Shown here in pieces: positions 23,910-30,906 of a stretch of 44,338 bases of DNA. Within the stretch, counting starts at the first letter, position 1. Each line of letters begins with the position of its first letter. Below the pieces are notes generated by a model. It had not been told where the DNA came from. It did not search any database and saw only the letters and a program-made list of their open reading frames with translations. Source of the DNA: a virus; IMG/VR virus record IMGVR_UViG_3300049846_001631, positions 1-44,338 of that record; one strand, given 5' to 3'. The position numbers were made by a program, and so were the translations under genes.

Positions 23910-24329
23910 TCAGTTCTGGAAGATTAGTGGGTCGGTTGGAGTGACTGTGAAAGAACCATTTATAGAAATGATTTCTCCACCAAAATCTAAATAGCAAACA
24001 AGCTCGTCGGCAGTCGGCGTACCGCCACGTGATTTGTAAATTACTGCGCCTCGTGCGGTGATGGTTGATGGATCCCAAACCTCTTGGCTCAACTCGTACG
24101 ACGTGCGATCGAGTGGGTTGCTGTCTGTCCTGGTGAGAGTGATTACTTGACCGCCTGCCGAATAGCCCGAGCCTACTACCTCGTTGGTTACGTCGCTGCG
24201 CTTGGTGTGTGCGTCCTTGTCGGGAACGTAGGCAGAAGTCACCAACATGATTTTGAACGTGTCCGATGCCAGCACAATGTTGCCGGTCAGTACGTCGAAC
24301 AAGAACGAGTTGTAGATGATCGAAGCCAT
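23910..24329 (-). CDS. Virion structural protein, 139 aa
   Basis: The protein matches a recurrent phage structural type: an opening with N.FLFDVLTGNIVLASDTFKIMLVTSAYVPDKDAH, then a DVTNEVVGSGYSAGG motif, and a beta-rich C-terminal half with DFGGEIISINGSFTV. Members are found with head genes, but the exact role is unclear. It overlaps the portal stop by TAATG. Confidence 0.72.
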   Translation of the reverse strand: MASIIYNSFLFDVLTGNIVLASDTFKIMLVTSAYVPDKDAHTKRSDVTNEVVGSGYSAGGQVITLTRTDSNPLDRTSYELSQEVWDPSTITARGAVIYKSRGGTPTADELVCYLDFGGEIISINGSFTVTPTDPLIFQN

Positions 24330-26296
24330 TATTCGTCCTTCGCCTTACTAACGATTCCAACGAACTTACCAGTCGCGTCGTACTTGGCTTCGTACACTCT
24401 CGACGCGGACTTCTGTTGCGTATTCAATTTACCGAGAAGGTCTTTTATTTCGTCCGACTTGAGTGTTGTGTCTTCTGTGTCTGGAGTTGCCATAGCTAAG
24501 TCAAACAACTCGTCTTTAAGTTTTTGGAGTTTGCTAAGGTCTGCCGTTGAAACTGAAGCGGATGCAGTCGACATGGAAGCTTTACTAAGTTCCCGTAGCA
24601 TGGCTTCTGCTTTTGCAATTGCGACACGAGCTTTTGCAATTCGACCACGAGTATTATTTCCTCGTACTGCATCAACAGTTTTCTCTGCTTCTGTGATGGC
24701 AGCTACAGCTTCTTGTACCACTACAGGACTACCAAATCGCCCGAGTTCATTACGAGAACCAGACTTGTAATGGATGAGCTTGCTGGCTAATCCTTCAATG
24801 TCTTTGCACGCCTTGGCGAATGGTGCTTCAGGCTTCTTACCAAACGCTGGTTTCTTTTTACCGAATGCAGGCTTTTTGCCTTCGTCTTCACTCGCGGTGT
24901 CTTCACCCTCCCCAGCATCTTCACCTTCGCCTTCTGCGTCGTCCTCAGGCTCGATTGGGTTACCGTCTTCATCGAGCTGCTGCTCACCTTCCATTTGCGC
25001 CTGCATCTCAGCGGCAGCTTCATCAGTAAGCGGAACCATAGAGCTCGAAACCAAGATAGCATCAGCAGCCTTGTTGGGATCCGGTTCGATGTCCATCATC
25101 GTGCGCTTCTCGTTCGTGCTAAGGAACGTCGCGTTGTTCACACGATCCCACTTCTCGCGGCGACGATAATCAAGCGCAGAGACTTTTTCTAGGTCGAGTG
25201 CCAGCTGAAGGTCTTCGCCGAATTGCGGCACGATCCACTCGTTCCAATCGTCCACTACTTCTTGCATCAACGGAATGCACGTATCCTCGTGCAACGCACC
25301 GCGAGCTTCTTCGTAGTTCTTGTAGGTGTTGTCCCCAGGAATGTTCAGCAGAATAGGTGGGCAACCGATCACCAAGCAAATGGTGCGTGCTGCGTCGCGA
25401 GAACCTTCAAGCCAATCAAGATCCTTGGGTGCAATCTGCATCTCTTGCCAAGTGAAACCACCATCAAGGATCAACGGATCATGCGCTCCTTTAGCTCCCG
25501 ATAGCTTCGTCTTAATTTCATCCTTAAGCGCAGTCTTTTGTTCTTCTGTGAGAACCGCGTCCATTTCCCCAGGCTTGTAGGAGAACACACCATCTGGGCG
25601 CATCCCATTCTTGACCGCACGAGCATTCCAATGCGCTGCTTCATTGTGCTGACAAATCTGCATGGCAGCCGAACCGAGAGGACTAAGGCCATACCACTCA
25701 TCCAATGGATTGAATTCGCGCCAATGCGAAATAGGAACTGGCGTACCCTCAGGCACATCCATTTCAAATTCCATTTGTCCAAGTGCGCTGCTGTAAACCC
25801 ACTTCGCAATTTCACCATCATCTCCTGGGATGCAGCGCATCCGGTCGGGGCGAAGTAAGAATAGCTCCTTGGTCTCGCTGCTCGGGCTCAGGCTATTGCG
25901 AATCTGGTACACATTGCCAGCGATGCGATTGTACCCGATGAGTGCTTTAACGTACTGCTTGTAACGCTGGCGAGAGTTCGGCTTGGCCATTAGCATCATC
26001 AGAGGATGCTCTTGGTCTTCTTTGCCATCCACGTCTTCGTAGTCGCCATCAGCATTCTTACGCTGAAGCTTCAACGGGATCTTGCTGCATGTGGTAGCGA
26101 TCTTATCGATAGCTGCACGCGCAATGGCATTCAGCTTGTAGCCTTGCTCCGAATACTCCTCGTACTTCAACGGCGGAGAAATAGTCAGCCCACCACCCCA
26201 ATACGGAATAAGCAGTTTGCCTACCGGATTAGCCTTTGCGATAAGTGATGTCTTCGCGTAGCCGAACGCGTTGAAGATAGATTCAACGAAGGTCAT
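24329..26296 (-). CDS. Portal protein, HK97 family, with long C-terminal extension
   Basis: Residues about 1-410 look like an HK97-type portal. An N-terminal segment leads into a long helical wing with NAIARAAIDKIATT, a LMAKPN stretch and a mid-protein region with GMRPDGVFSY. Residues about 410-655 are an unusual extension. It has an acidic tract rich in Glu/Asp/Gly (about 450-475), two tandem KKPAFGK units, and then a helical Ala/Lys-rich tail. Typical HK97 portals have about 400-450 residues, so this one is roughly 200 longer. The extension could serve as scaffold or bind MuF or capsid. Confidence 0.9.
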   Translation of the reverse strand: MTFVESIFNAFGYAKTSLIAKANPVGKLLIPYWGGGLTISPPLKYEEYSEQGYKLNAIARAAIDKIATTCSKIPLKLQRKNADGDYEDVDGKEDQEHPLMMLMAKPNSRQRYKQYVKALIGYNRIAGNVYQIRNSLSPSSETKELFLLRPDRMRCIPGDDGEIAKWVYSSALGQMEFEMDVPEGTPVPISHWREFNPLDEWYGLSPLGSAAMQICQHNEAAHWNARAVKNGMRPDGVFSYKPGEMDAVLTEEQKTALKDEIKTKLSGAKGAHDPLILDGGFTWQEMQIAPKDLDWLEGSRDAARTICLVIGCPPILLNIPGDNTYKNYEEARGALHEDTCIPLMQEVVDDWNEWIVPQFGEDLQLALDLEKVSALDYRRREKWDRVNNATFLSTNEKRTMMDIEPDPNKAADAILVSSSMVPLTDEAAAEMQAQMEGEQQLDEDGNPIEPEDDAEGEGEDAGEGEDTASEDEGKKPAFGKKKPAFGKKPEAPFAKACKDIEGLASKLIHYKSGSRNELGRFGSPVVVQEAVAAITEAEKTVDAVRGNNTRGRIAKARVAIAKAEAMLRELSKASMSTASASVSTADLSKLQKLKDELFDLAMATPDTEDTTLKSDEIKDLLGKLNTQQKSASRVYEAKYDATGKFVGIVSKAKDE

Positions 26297-27690
26297 TAGA
26301 ACACCCCTGCAGCTTGACCACGAGACAGAACGTTGAACGCACCAGTGAATGCGTCAACACGATCGTCGTGGTAGTTGTCCGGCATAGTTACATCGATCTG
26401 CTTCTCGTCGACGAAGTCTTCCAGCTCTCGGAAGAACTCATCATTCCAAGCACCACGCAGCACCTTAATAAGACCATTCTCAGCAGCTGCACTCGCAGGC
26501 GCACTACGCGTCCACTTACTTCCGGTAGGCTTGATGAATCGTGGAGCGAAGTGGAGTAATTGCTGCGCAATGTCACCACGCTCAGCTTTACCTGCTTGCG
26601 CGGGATCCTGCTCAAACCACAGCTCGCACTCCTTAGGTGAGTTGTCCTGCTTAGCGATCGTTTTGATGTGCTCGCGTACAGCGTGCGGAGTTTTGCGGAA
26701 TGCCTCGCAATGCTCGATGACATACACGTCACCATAACGCGAGAGCTTAACGCCAGCACTTCTGTCAGGCGACTTCGAGATTGCACTCTCTTCAGTTCCA
26801 GCTCTGTCCCAGTAACGCACGCGACGTGGTCTTCCTGGAGGGAGTTGCTCGATGACTTCGAACCACTCGCGTCGGAAGCGCATGCCCTTCGAGCGTCGCA
26901 CCTTCCAGTTACCACCAAGCAGGACTTCACGTTCATACAAAGGTAGCGCCATCAACGTAGCACGATACCCAGGGTCCATGTCCACACCGATCTTGTTGTC
27001 GTCGATGCGTGCACCAATGAACGTTAGCGACTTGGCATCTTCAGGACGTGCCAGTTCATGGCGATGATTTGCCCATTGGATGTTATTTCCGTCGCGTATG
27101 AACCAACGTAGGACACCCGAACGCGCTTCGATGGGCAAACCGTTCGGACCAATCCACCAGTCGAGCAGGTCCGCGAGCCACGATCCCGGTTCCGGATTGC
27201 ACGACGCACGCGCATAAGGCCTCACTGCCATTCGTGTGGGTAGGCGATTACGAGACAGCATGTACCAGAATTGTGCTGCTGTGAAGTGAGGCAGCTCGTC
27301 GAACTCAACTAACGGGATCTGCGAGCCTTGCCAATCGAAGCGATTCTTCTCGTGTTGCATGTGTGCGAACTTGACGCGAGCACCACTCGGGAACGTAAAA
27401 GATAAATCACTCTCGCGAGCCACACCACCAAGCGGAGGATAAAGTTCCAATGCTTTATCCCACAGACCGCCTTGCATCTTAATTTCTGGGTACGTCCGGC
27501 GGAAGATCACTGCTCCGAACTCGGGCTTATCAATGTGGCGCAATGGCTCCATTAGTATTGCCATGCTCTTGCCGGAGAATGCTGCACCACCATAGATAAC
27601 AATGTCAGCCTTGGATGTGAAGAAGGCTGTCTGCGGACCTTCTTGCGGCCGTATCTCTCTTATAGGTGCTTCGAGTAGTTCAGTACTCAC
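26296..27690 (-). CDS. terL: Terminase large subunit (TerL), 464 aa
   Basis: An N-terminal ATPase has Walker A GGAAFSGKS (34-42), a coupling region, and Walker B-like VEFDE around residue 130. The C-terminal RNase H-like nuclease includes RYWDRAGTEES (about 292-302) with its acidic residue, and a DDRVDAFTGAF block near 440-450. The enzyme cuts concatemers and pumps DNA into the prohead via the portal. Start GTG 27690 overlaps the TGA of the preceding gene (GTGA). Gene order TerS-TerL-portal is canonical. Confidence 0.95.
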   Translation of the reverse strand: MSTELLEAPIREIRPQEGPQTAFFTSKADIVIYGGAAFSGKSMAILMEPLRHIDKPEFGAVIFRRTYPEIKMQGGLWDKALELYPPLGGVARESDLSFTFPSGARVKFAHMQHEKNRFDWQGSQIPLVEFDELPHFTAAQFWYMLSRNRLPTRMAVRPYARASCNPEPGSWLADLLDWWIGPNGLPIEARSGVLRWFIRDGNNIQWANHRHELARPEDAKSLTFIGARIDDNKIGVDMDPGYRATLMALPLYEREVLLGGNWKVRRSKGMRFRREWFEVIEQLPPGRPRRVRYWDRAGTEESAISKSPDRSAGVKLSRYGDVYVIEHCEAFRKTPHAVREHIKTIAKQDNSPKECELWFEQDPAQAGKAERGDIAQQLLHFAPRFIKPTGSKWTRSAPASAAAENGLIKVLRGAWNDEFFRELEDFVDEKQIDVTMPDNYHDDRVDAFTGAFNVLSRGQAAGVF

Positions 27691-28121
27691 TTCTTCACCT
27701 GCGGAGTATCGCGTCCGTTATCTGGGAGGAAGATAACCACTCCACCTTTACCGCCACCTTCAGTACTGCTTGGTGCCGCTTTCATCTCGACCATCTTTTT
27801 CTTGGCGTAGATGTATTGTGCGAGTTCGCAGTATGCGTTGTACCTTGTGTGCGGGGAGATGTATTCCAGCGCACGCTCCTTGCCCGATGGGACACGAGGG
27901 AGCACAGCATTGCCAGATACACGTGCCGCTCTTGCTGGTGCATCGAGTTCCGCCTGTGTCATGAAGCCGAGACCGACTACATCTCCTGCAGCGAACATCG
28001 CCATGCCCATGAGCGGATCACCACACACCTTCTGCACCATCTCACGTAGCTCGTCGAGACTCTCGTCTCCCGCTTTCGTGCGATAACGCTTATTGGCGTT
28101 TAGGCCATTGCGCTTGGTCAT
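27687..28121 (-). CDS. terS: Probable terminase small subunit
   Basis: The gene precedes and overlaps TerL. The 144-residue product (from ATG 28121; a longer start at 28145 is possible) has a basic N-terminus, a helical segment with DELREMVQKVCGDPLMGMAMFAAGD, and a helix near HTRYNAYCELAQYIYAKKKMVE. It ends in a Pro/Gly-rich tail. The helix layout is consistent with small terminases that recognise packaging sites. No diagnostic DNA-binding motif can be read by eye and neither start has a strong ribosome-binding site. Confidence 0.65.
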   Translation of the reverse strand: MTKRNGLNANKRYRTKAGDESLDELREMVQKVCGDPLMGMAMFAAGDVVGLGFMTQAELDAPARAARVSGNAVLPRVPSGKERALEYISPHTRYNAYCELAQYIYAKKKMVEMKAAPSSTEGGGKGGVVIFLPDNGRDTPQVKK

Positions 28122-28287
28122 GCTGGCGACCACTATGCACATCATTCTGCAGAGCGTGCAAGATTTCTGGAGGAGGTTGTGGCCTGAGGCTGTGGGCCCT
28201 CTCCCCTAGACTAACGCTAGATAACCATCCGGCGTTTTGGCTCGTTTCAAAATCCGACTTATAACCAATTTTAAGAAAAACCCCTAC

Positions 28288-28346
28288 TTACGATGTGACC
28301 GATAGCCATTAAATTATTTAGTACGATCTTTTCAATCACATCGTAA
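28288..28346 (-). promoter_or_regulatory. Leftward promoter framed by an 11-bp inverted repeat
   Basis: On the minus strand TTGAAA (28330-28335) and TTTAAT (28308-28313) are separated by 16 bp, close to a sigma-70 consensus. Directly outside lie arms of a perfect 11-bp inverted repeat: TCACATCGTAA (plus strand 28336-28346) just upstream of the -35, and TTACGATGTGA (28288-28298) at and after the expected start site. This geometry suggests a promoter for packaging and structural genes with regulator half-sites on both sides. Confidence 0.6.
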
Positions 28347-28383
28347 CTAGGCATTTTACTTTTATTTTGTCAAACCCACGATT

Positions 28384-28414
28384 CTGTATACAGCATGATA
28401 CGACTGGTATACAC
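28384..28414. promoter_or_regulatory. Paired GTATAC palindromes, operator candidates
   Basis: A perfect 10-bp palindrome CTGTATACAG (28384-28393) is followed by a second GTATAC centre (28407-28412, within TGGTATACAC). The centres are 21 bp apart, two helical turns, suitable for cooperative binding of a dimeric regulator. On the minus strand a weak promoter-like pair TTGCAC (28416-28421) and TATCAT (28395-28400) overlaps them with a short 15-bp spacer. Confidence 0.45.
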
Positions 28415-28435
28415 CGTGCAATCACCGCATTTTGC

Positions 28436-28582
28436 CCATTTCGGCATTACGGCGTTTTGTCCCCCCTATACCCCCCTCTTCCTAACTACCTAAAGACTAC
28501 TTTTAATTGTTTTAATTAGTTGTAAGTGTAATCTCGCAATTACAGCGTTTATAGCCCTCGGGGGGGCAAAACACCGAAATGG
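28436..28582. other. Long-range inverted repeat around an AT-rich core, origin candidate
   Basis: CCATTTCGG (28436-28444) and GTTTTG-T-CCCCCC (28454-28466) on the left match CCGAAATGG (28574-28582) and GGGGGGCAAAAC (28561-28572) on the right, with a 9-nt and a few single-base bulges. Between the arms lies an AT-rich stretch (about 28485-28555). The feature sits where the two arms diverge. It could be a replication origin, a transcription control structure or both; nothing proves either. Confidence 0.45.
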
Positions 28583-28605
28583 CCTGACCCCCCTTTTCAG
28601 CGATA

Positions 28606-28648
28606 TCAAAGTACTCCATAGACAGCACAAAAAAGCTTTCAAAGTACT
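28606..28648 (+). repeat. Two direct repeats TCAAAGTACT, 33-bp spacing
   Basis: The 10-mer TCAAAGTACT occurs at 28606-28615 and 28639-28648, both upstream of the first rightward gene (28724). They could be iterons or activator/repressor sites for the rightward operon. A promoter match nearby (TTGAGG 28660-28665, CATAAC 28685-28690, 19-bp spacer) is weak. Confidence 0.45.
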
Positions 28649-28723
28649 ACGCAAAACAGTTGAGGCGTTCCAATTCCGCCTCCCCATAACGGTTCGCGGA
28701 ACCCAAACCAAAGGAGGTATCCA

Positions 28724-29329
28724 ATGACCAACCCCGCAAGCAAAACCACCATGAGCGAGCTGACAGACCTTGTCGATCGCTTACGCCAATCGGTGGAGCG
28801 GAAGAACGCACCACGCAAAGCCGTTAAGGAGGTACGCATACCACGAGCACTGCTCGGAGAGTTCTACGCCCTCGTTGACGAGGAAGACGAAGCCGAACGC
28901 TTAGCACGCGACAACGTACGCTACAAAGGTATGCTCAGCGTTACGCACACACGTATGTACCGCTGGATACAAAAGAACTTCCCGGAACTGATCGGTTACG
29001 ACATCGGCGTAAAGATGGTCAGTGCGTTCGAAGCGTACATCATGCAGTGGACGGACACGTACGTTGATCCGAGGGCACCAACAAAACCCAACGCACGACT
29101 CCTGTACAACTTCTCGGAGACCGAGTTCGAAGAGCTGGAACCGTTCCTCGAAGACGAATTCCAAAGACGTAAAGGACGGTACGACCTCTGGAAGAAGATC
29201 TACCAGATGGTCCCTGCGGTTCGGACGTACGTGGACAACGATAAGCCATTACGCTTGAGCTCCCCACCGTTGCAGCTCTGGTACGATGAAGTGTCTGAAG
29301 ACGACACTCCAGCTACCGACAAGGAATAA
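28724..29329 (+). CDS. First rightward early gene, hypothetical, 201 aa
   Basis: A charged soluble protein. The N-terminal region (about 10-60) is helical and basic, residues 70-110 are aromatic, and the C-terminal third is acidic. A very strong AAGGAGG site (28711-28717) precedes the ATG. It is the first gene of the rightward arm, so it is probably expressed immediately after infection and may be a host-takeover or regulatory factor. No family recognised. Confidence 0.72.
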   Translation: MTNPASKTTMSELTDLVDRLRQSVERKNAPRKAVKEVRIPRALLGEFYALVDEEDEAERLARDNVRYKGMLSVTHTRMYRWIQKNFPELIGYDIGVKMVSAFEAYIMQWTDTYVDPRAPTKPNARLLYNFSETEFEELEPFLEDEFQRRKGRYDLWKKIYQMVPAVRTYVDNDKPLRLSSPPLQLWYDEVSEDDTPATDKE

Positions 29330-29395
29330 CACAACCTAAGTTACTAGCCTTGAAACCTCACACTCTTACATCCCTCGTCGGTAGGTTGGTCTTTG

Positions 29396-29466
29396 ACATA
29401 CGTAGTATAACGGAATTACTGGGGCGAGACCCGTCCTCGATGCAGGTTCGAATCCTGTCGTATGTC
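29396..29466 (+). tRNA. tRNA-like gene with atypical anticodon loop (formal GAC)
   Basis: A full cloverleaf can be drawn. The 7-bp acceptor (29396-29402 with 29459-29465) is perfect. The D arm pairs 29405-29407 with 29417-29419 and its loop contains GG. The anticodon stem is 29421-29425 with 29433-29437. A 4-nt variable region follows, then a 5-bp T stem with loop TTCGAAT. Tertiary bases U8, A14, A15, G18, G19, A21 and U48 are present. The anticodon loop (29426-29432, GAGACCC) lacks U33 and a purine at 37; positions 34-36 would be GAC (Val). No CCA is encoded. It may be a poorly decoding tRNA or a structural mimic that RNase P can process. Confidence 0.65.
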
Positions 29467-29468
29467 TC

Positions 29469-29577
29469 CTCGTTCTGATGATGACCGGAAGGTCGAAACC
29501 CACACACGGCGAATGCTGGCTGGTCTACATAGCAACAAAAGACTAGCCGATTTCGTCGCTGTGTGCGGGTAAACGAG
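29469..29577 (+). ncRNA. Candidate type I hammerhead ribozyme 1
   Basis: Stem I is CTCGTT (29469-29474) with AACGAG (29572-29577). Core CUGAUGA is at 29475-29481, followed by one extra U (29482). Stem II is GACC/GGUC with GGAA loop (29483-29494), then GAAA (29495-29498). Stem III pairs 29498-29512 with 29556-29570 (one A-C mismatch, one G-U) and carries an inner 9-bp hairpin. The GUA site predicts cleavage between 29571 and 29572, leaving 24 nt before ATG 29596. The extra core U departs from the strict consensus. The ribozyme begins 2 nt after the tRNA-like gene. Confidence 0.8.
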
Positions 29578-29595
29578 TATCATAAGGAGAACATT

Positions 29596-29622
29596 ATGAT
29601 TAGCTGGCCTAGACATGCTTAA
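29596..29622 (+). CDS. Leader peptide, 8 aa, overlapping the next gene
   Basis: A tiny frame, MISWPRHA, has an AAGGAG site 6 nt upstream. Its last 8 nt overlap the start of the 102-aa gene (ATGCTTAA). The downstream gene has no ribosome-binding site of its own, so it is probably translated by reinitiation. The ATG is exactly 24 nt from the predicted ribozyme cut, the same distance as at the second ribozyme, which supports its reality. Confidence 0.6.
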   Translation: MISWPRHA

Positions 29623-29923
29623 ACCACTCGACCTAAAGAGTTTGCTCTACGAGCTAGCCTACCTGCGCGGCGTTGACAGCTACGTACTCACCACGTATGA
29701 GTACCTGTTCGTGCGTAGCGAGATTCGGAATTACCTCCAGCTCCAGCCTGAAATGAATATGCACGTAGCGTTTACCCAAGATGCGCTTGTGATTAACGGT
29801 GTCCGTATCTTGAAGGGAGAGCTGAACGTCGCTCCACCAAAGGGCTTTTGTGGATCAACCGCAACCAACGAGTGTGAGTGGGTATACGAGAAACCCAAGA
29901 AGAAGAGGAAGGCATCGAGATGA
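29615..29923 (+). CDS. Hypothetical early protein, 102 aa
   Basis: A soluble, mixed alpha/beta protein with a basic C-terminal tail (KPKKKRKASR). It begins within the 8-codon leader frame and overlaps the next gene by ATGA (29920-29923). This starts a chain of six coupled small genes running to 31322. No domain recognised. Production would depend on ribosomes arriving from the leader peptide and on whichever 5' end the hammerhead generates. Confidence 0.7.
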   Translation: MLKPLDLKSLLYELAYLRGVDSYVLTTYEYLFVRSEIRNYLQLQPEMNMHVAFTQDALVINGVRILKGELNVAPPKGFCGSTATNECEWVYEKPKKKRKASR

Positions 29924-30129
29924 AGGACAAGAAAAAGAGCACGTACGAGCTTACCCCAGGAGAGTGGGTCCGTGCTGAAGTCGTGCCGAGAGTATTCCTG
30001 GTAGGAGTTATTGCAGCGATGACTCCGAATGGTAAGTTGGCCTTGATGGAAGGCTCCGGTGCTTGGCTTGATCCGAAGAAGTGCAAACCACTACCAGCCA
30101 AGCTGGTGAAGGAGATAAAAGCTTTATGA
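29920..30129 (+). CDS. Hypothetical early protein, 69 aa
   Basis: The start is set at ATG 29920 from the ATGA overlap; the longer frame lies inside the preceding gene. The product starts with a Lys-rich segment and contains a small beta-rich core (a WVRAEVVPRVFLVGVIAAM-like stretch, then GKLALMEG), reminiscent of small SH3-like barrels, although this is only a resemblance. The stop overlaps the next start. Confidence 0.65.
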   Translation: MKDKKKSTYELTPGEWVRAEVVPRVFLVGVIAAMTPNGKLALMEGSGAWLDPKKCKPLPAKLVKEIKAL

Positions 30130-30344
30130 GCGGAGACCACGCGAACGTTTACGCGAAGCACGCTATAGTATTCCCTACGCTACCAGCTGGGTACTACTTA
30201 GCACATCATCCAAAGCATCGTCCACAGGTTGTGGAGTTTTGCACCGTAGGCATCCCACACTGGCGTGGACCAAACAACGATCGTCTGCCCCACGACCCAC
30301 GGGACCTTGGGTACTACCTCGAAGTTATAAGGAAGCCGGAATGA
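30126..30344 (+). CDS. Hypothetical early protein, 72 aa
   Basis: The ATG at 30126 overlaps the previous stop (ATGA). The sequence is His/Pro-rich with several aromatic residues and a cysteine near the middle. It has no membrane segment and no clear family. It is coupled to the following gene by another ATGA overlap at 30341. Confidence 0.65.
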   Translation: MSGDHANVYAKHAIVFPTLPAGYYLAHHPKHRPQVVEFCTVGIPHWRGPNNDRLPHDPRDLGYYLEVIRKPE

Positions 30345-30595
30345 TCGGTGGGAAGATAATCCAAGTCGACTTCGACTTCCAAGACGATACCGTCTATGTT
30401 GTGGTACGCGACGACCCACCGTACGAGCGTGACACCACAAAGCGAGTTCTTCCGCTCACGAAGAAGACACGTTGTATCGGCGTAGGCGACAGTATCTGGT
30501 GGCAGAATAAAATCCATTACTGGACGCCACAAGGCAGCGCACGCAAGGTCATCGGAGCAGACTACGACATCCGTGTTACGGGACCAAACACATGA
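30341..30595 (+). CDS. Hypothetical early protein, 84 aa
   Basis: The start at ATG 30341 is chosen from the ATGA overlap; longer frames are shadows. The protein is beta-strand rich (IIQVDFDFQDDTVYVVV and a later KIHYWT segment) with alternating acidic and basic residues. It is coupled to the next gene (ATGA 30592-30595). Function unknown. Confidence 0.67.
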   Translation: MIGGKIIQVDFDFQDDTVYVVVRDDPPYERDTTKRVLPLTKKTRCIGVGDSIWWQNKIHYWTPQGSARKVIGADYDIRVTGPNT

Positions 30596-30906
30596 ACTTA
30601 CCTACGTGCAACAACACCGGATTCACCCTAGCTGGTAATGCACAAGACCACGTGATGAAGGCTACGCGGTATTACACCATGGCCGAGGGTATGCTCTCCG
30701 AGGCGAGGTTCCAGCACCGTAAATTAACAATAAAAGAACTTAAGCGGATAGACGATTACTACATGCATGGTGACGCGCACCAAGCGTTGGCTGAGGTAGT
30801 CGATCCGCGTGCCAAGATATACAGAAGAAAAGATTACCCGATCACAACCGGCGACACCATAGTGGTAGCGTTGGCTGATCACAATAAAAAAGGAAAAGCA
30901 CCATGA
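30592..30906 (+). CDS. Hypothetical early protein, 104 aa
   Basis: The middle is a long helical region (about residues 18-65) with many Ala/Glu/His residues, followed by a short strand segment and a basic tail. It lies in the coupled small-gene chain and overlaps the next start (ATGA). No known motif. Confidence 0.67.
   Translation: MNLPTCNNTGFTLAGNAQDHVMKATRYYTMAEGMLSEARFQHRKLTIKELKRIDDYYMHGDAHQALAEVVDPRAKIYRRKDYPITTGDTIVVALADHNKKGKAP

Noticed and set aside
24084-24770. A 228-codon plus-strand frame opposite portal and the neighbouring virion gene
   Set aside because: It spans the junction of two coupled minus-strand genes and is a shadow, without ribosome-binding site.
13115-26002. Minus-strand CTGATGA matches at 13115-13121, 13657-13663, 25020-25026 and 25996-26002 as possible hammerhead cores
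   Set aside because: None is followed by a stem II and GAAA with a closable stem I/III; all lie inside coding regions of tape measure, chaperone or portal.
28122-28723. Possible repressor or integrase genes and attachment site in the divergent region
   Set aside because: No open frame of plausible composition and no tyrosine or serine recombinase motifs anywhere in the window.
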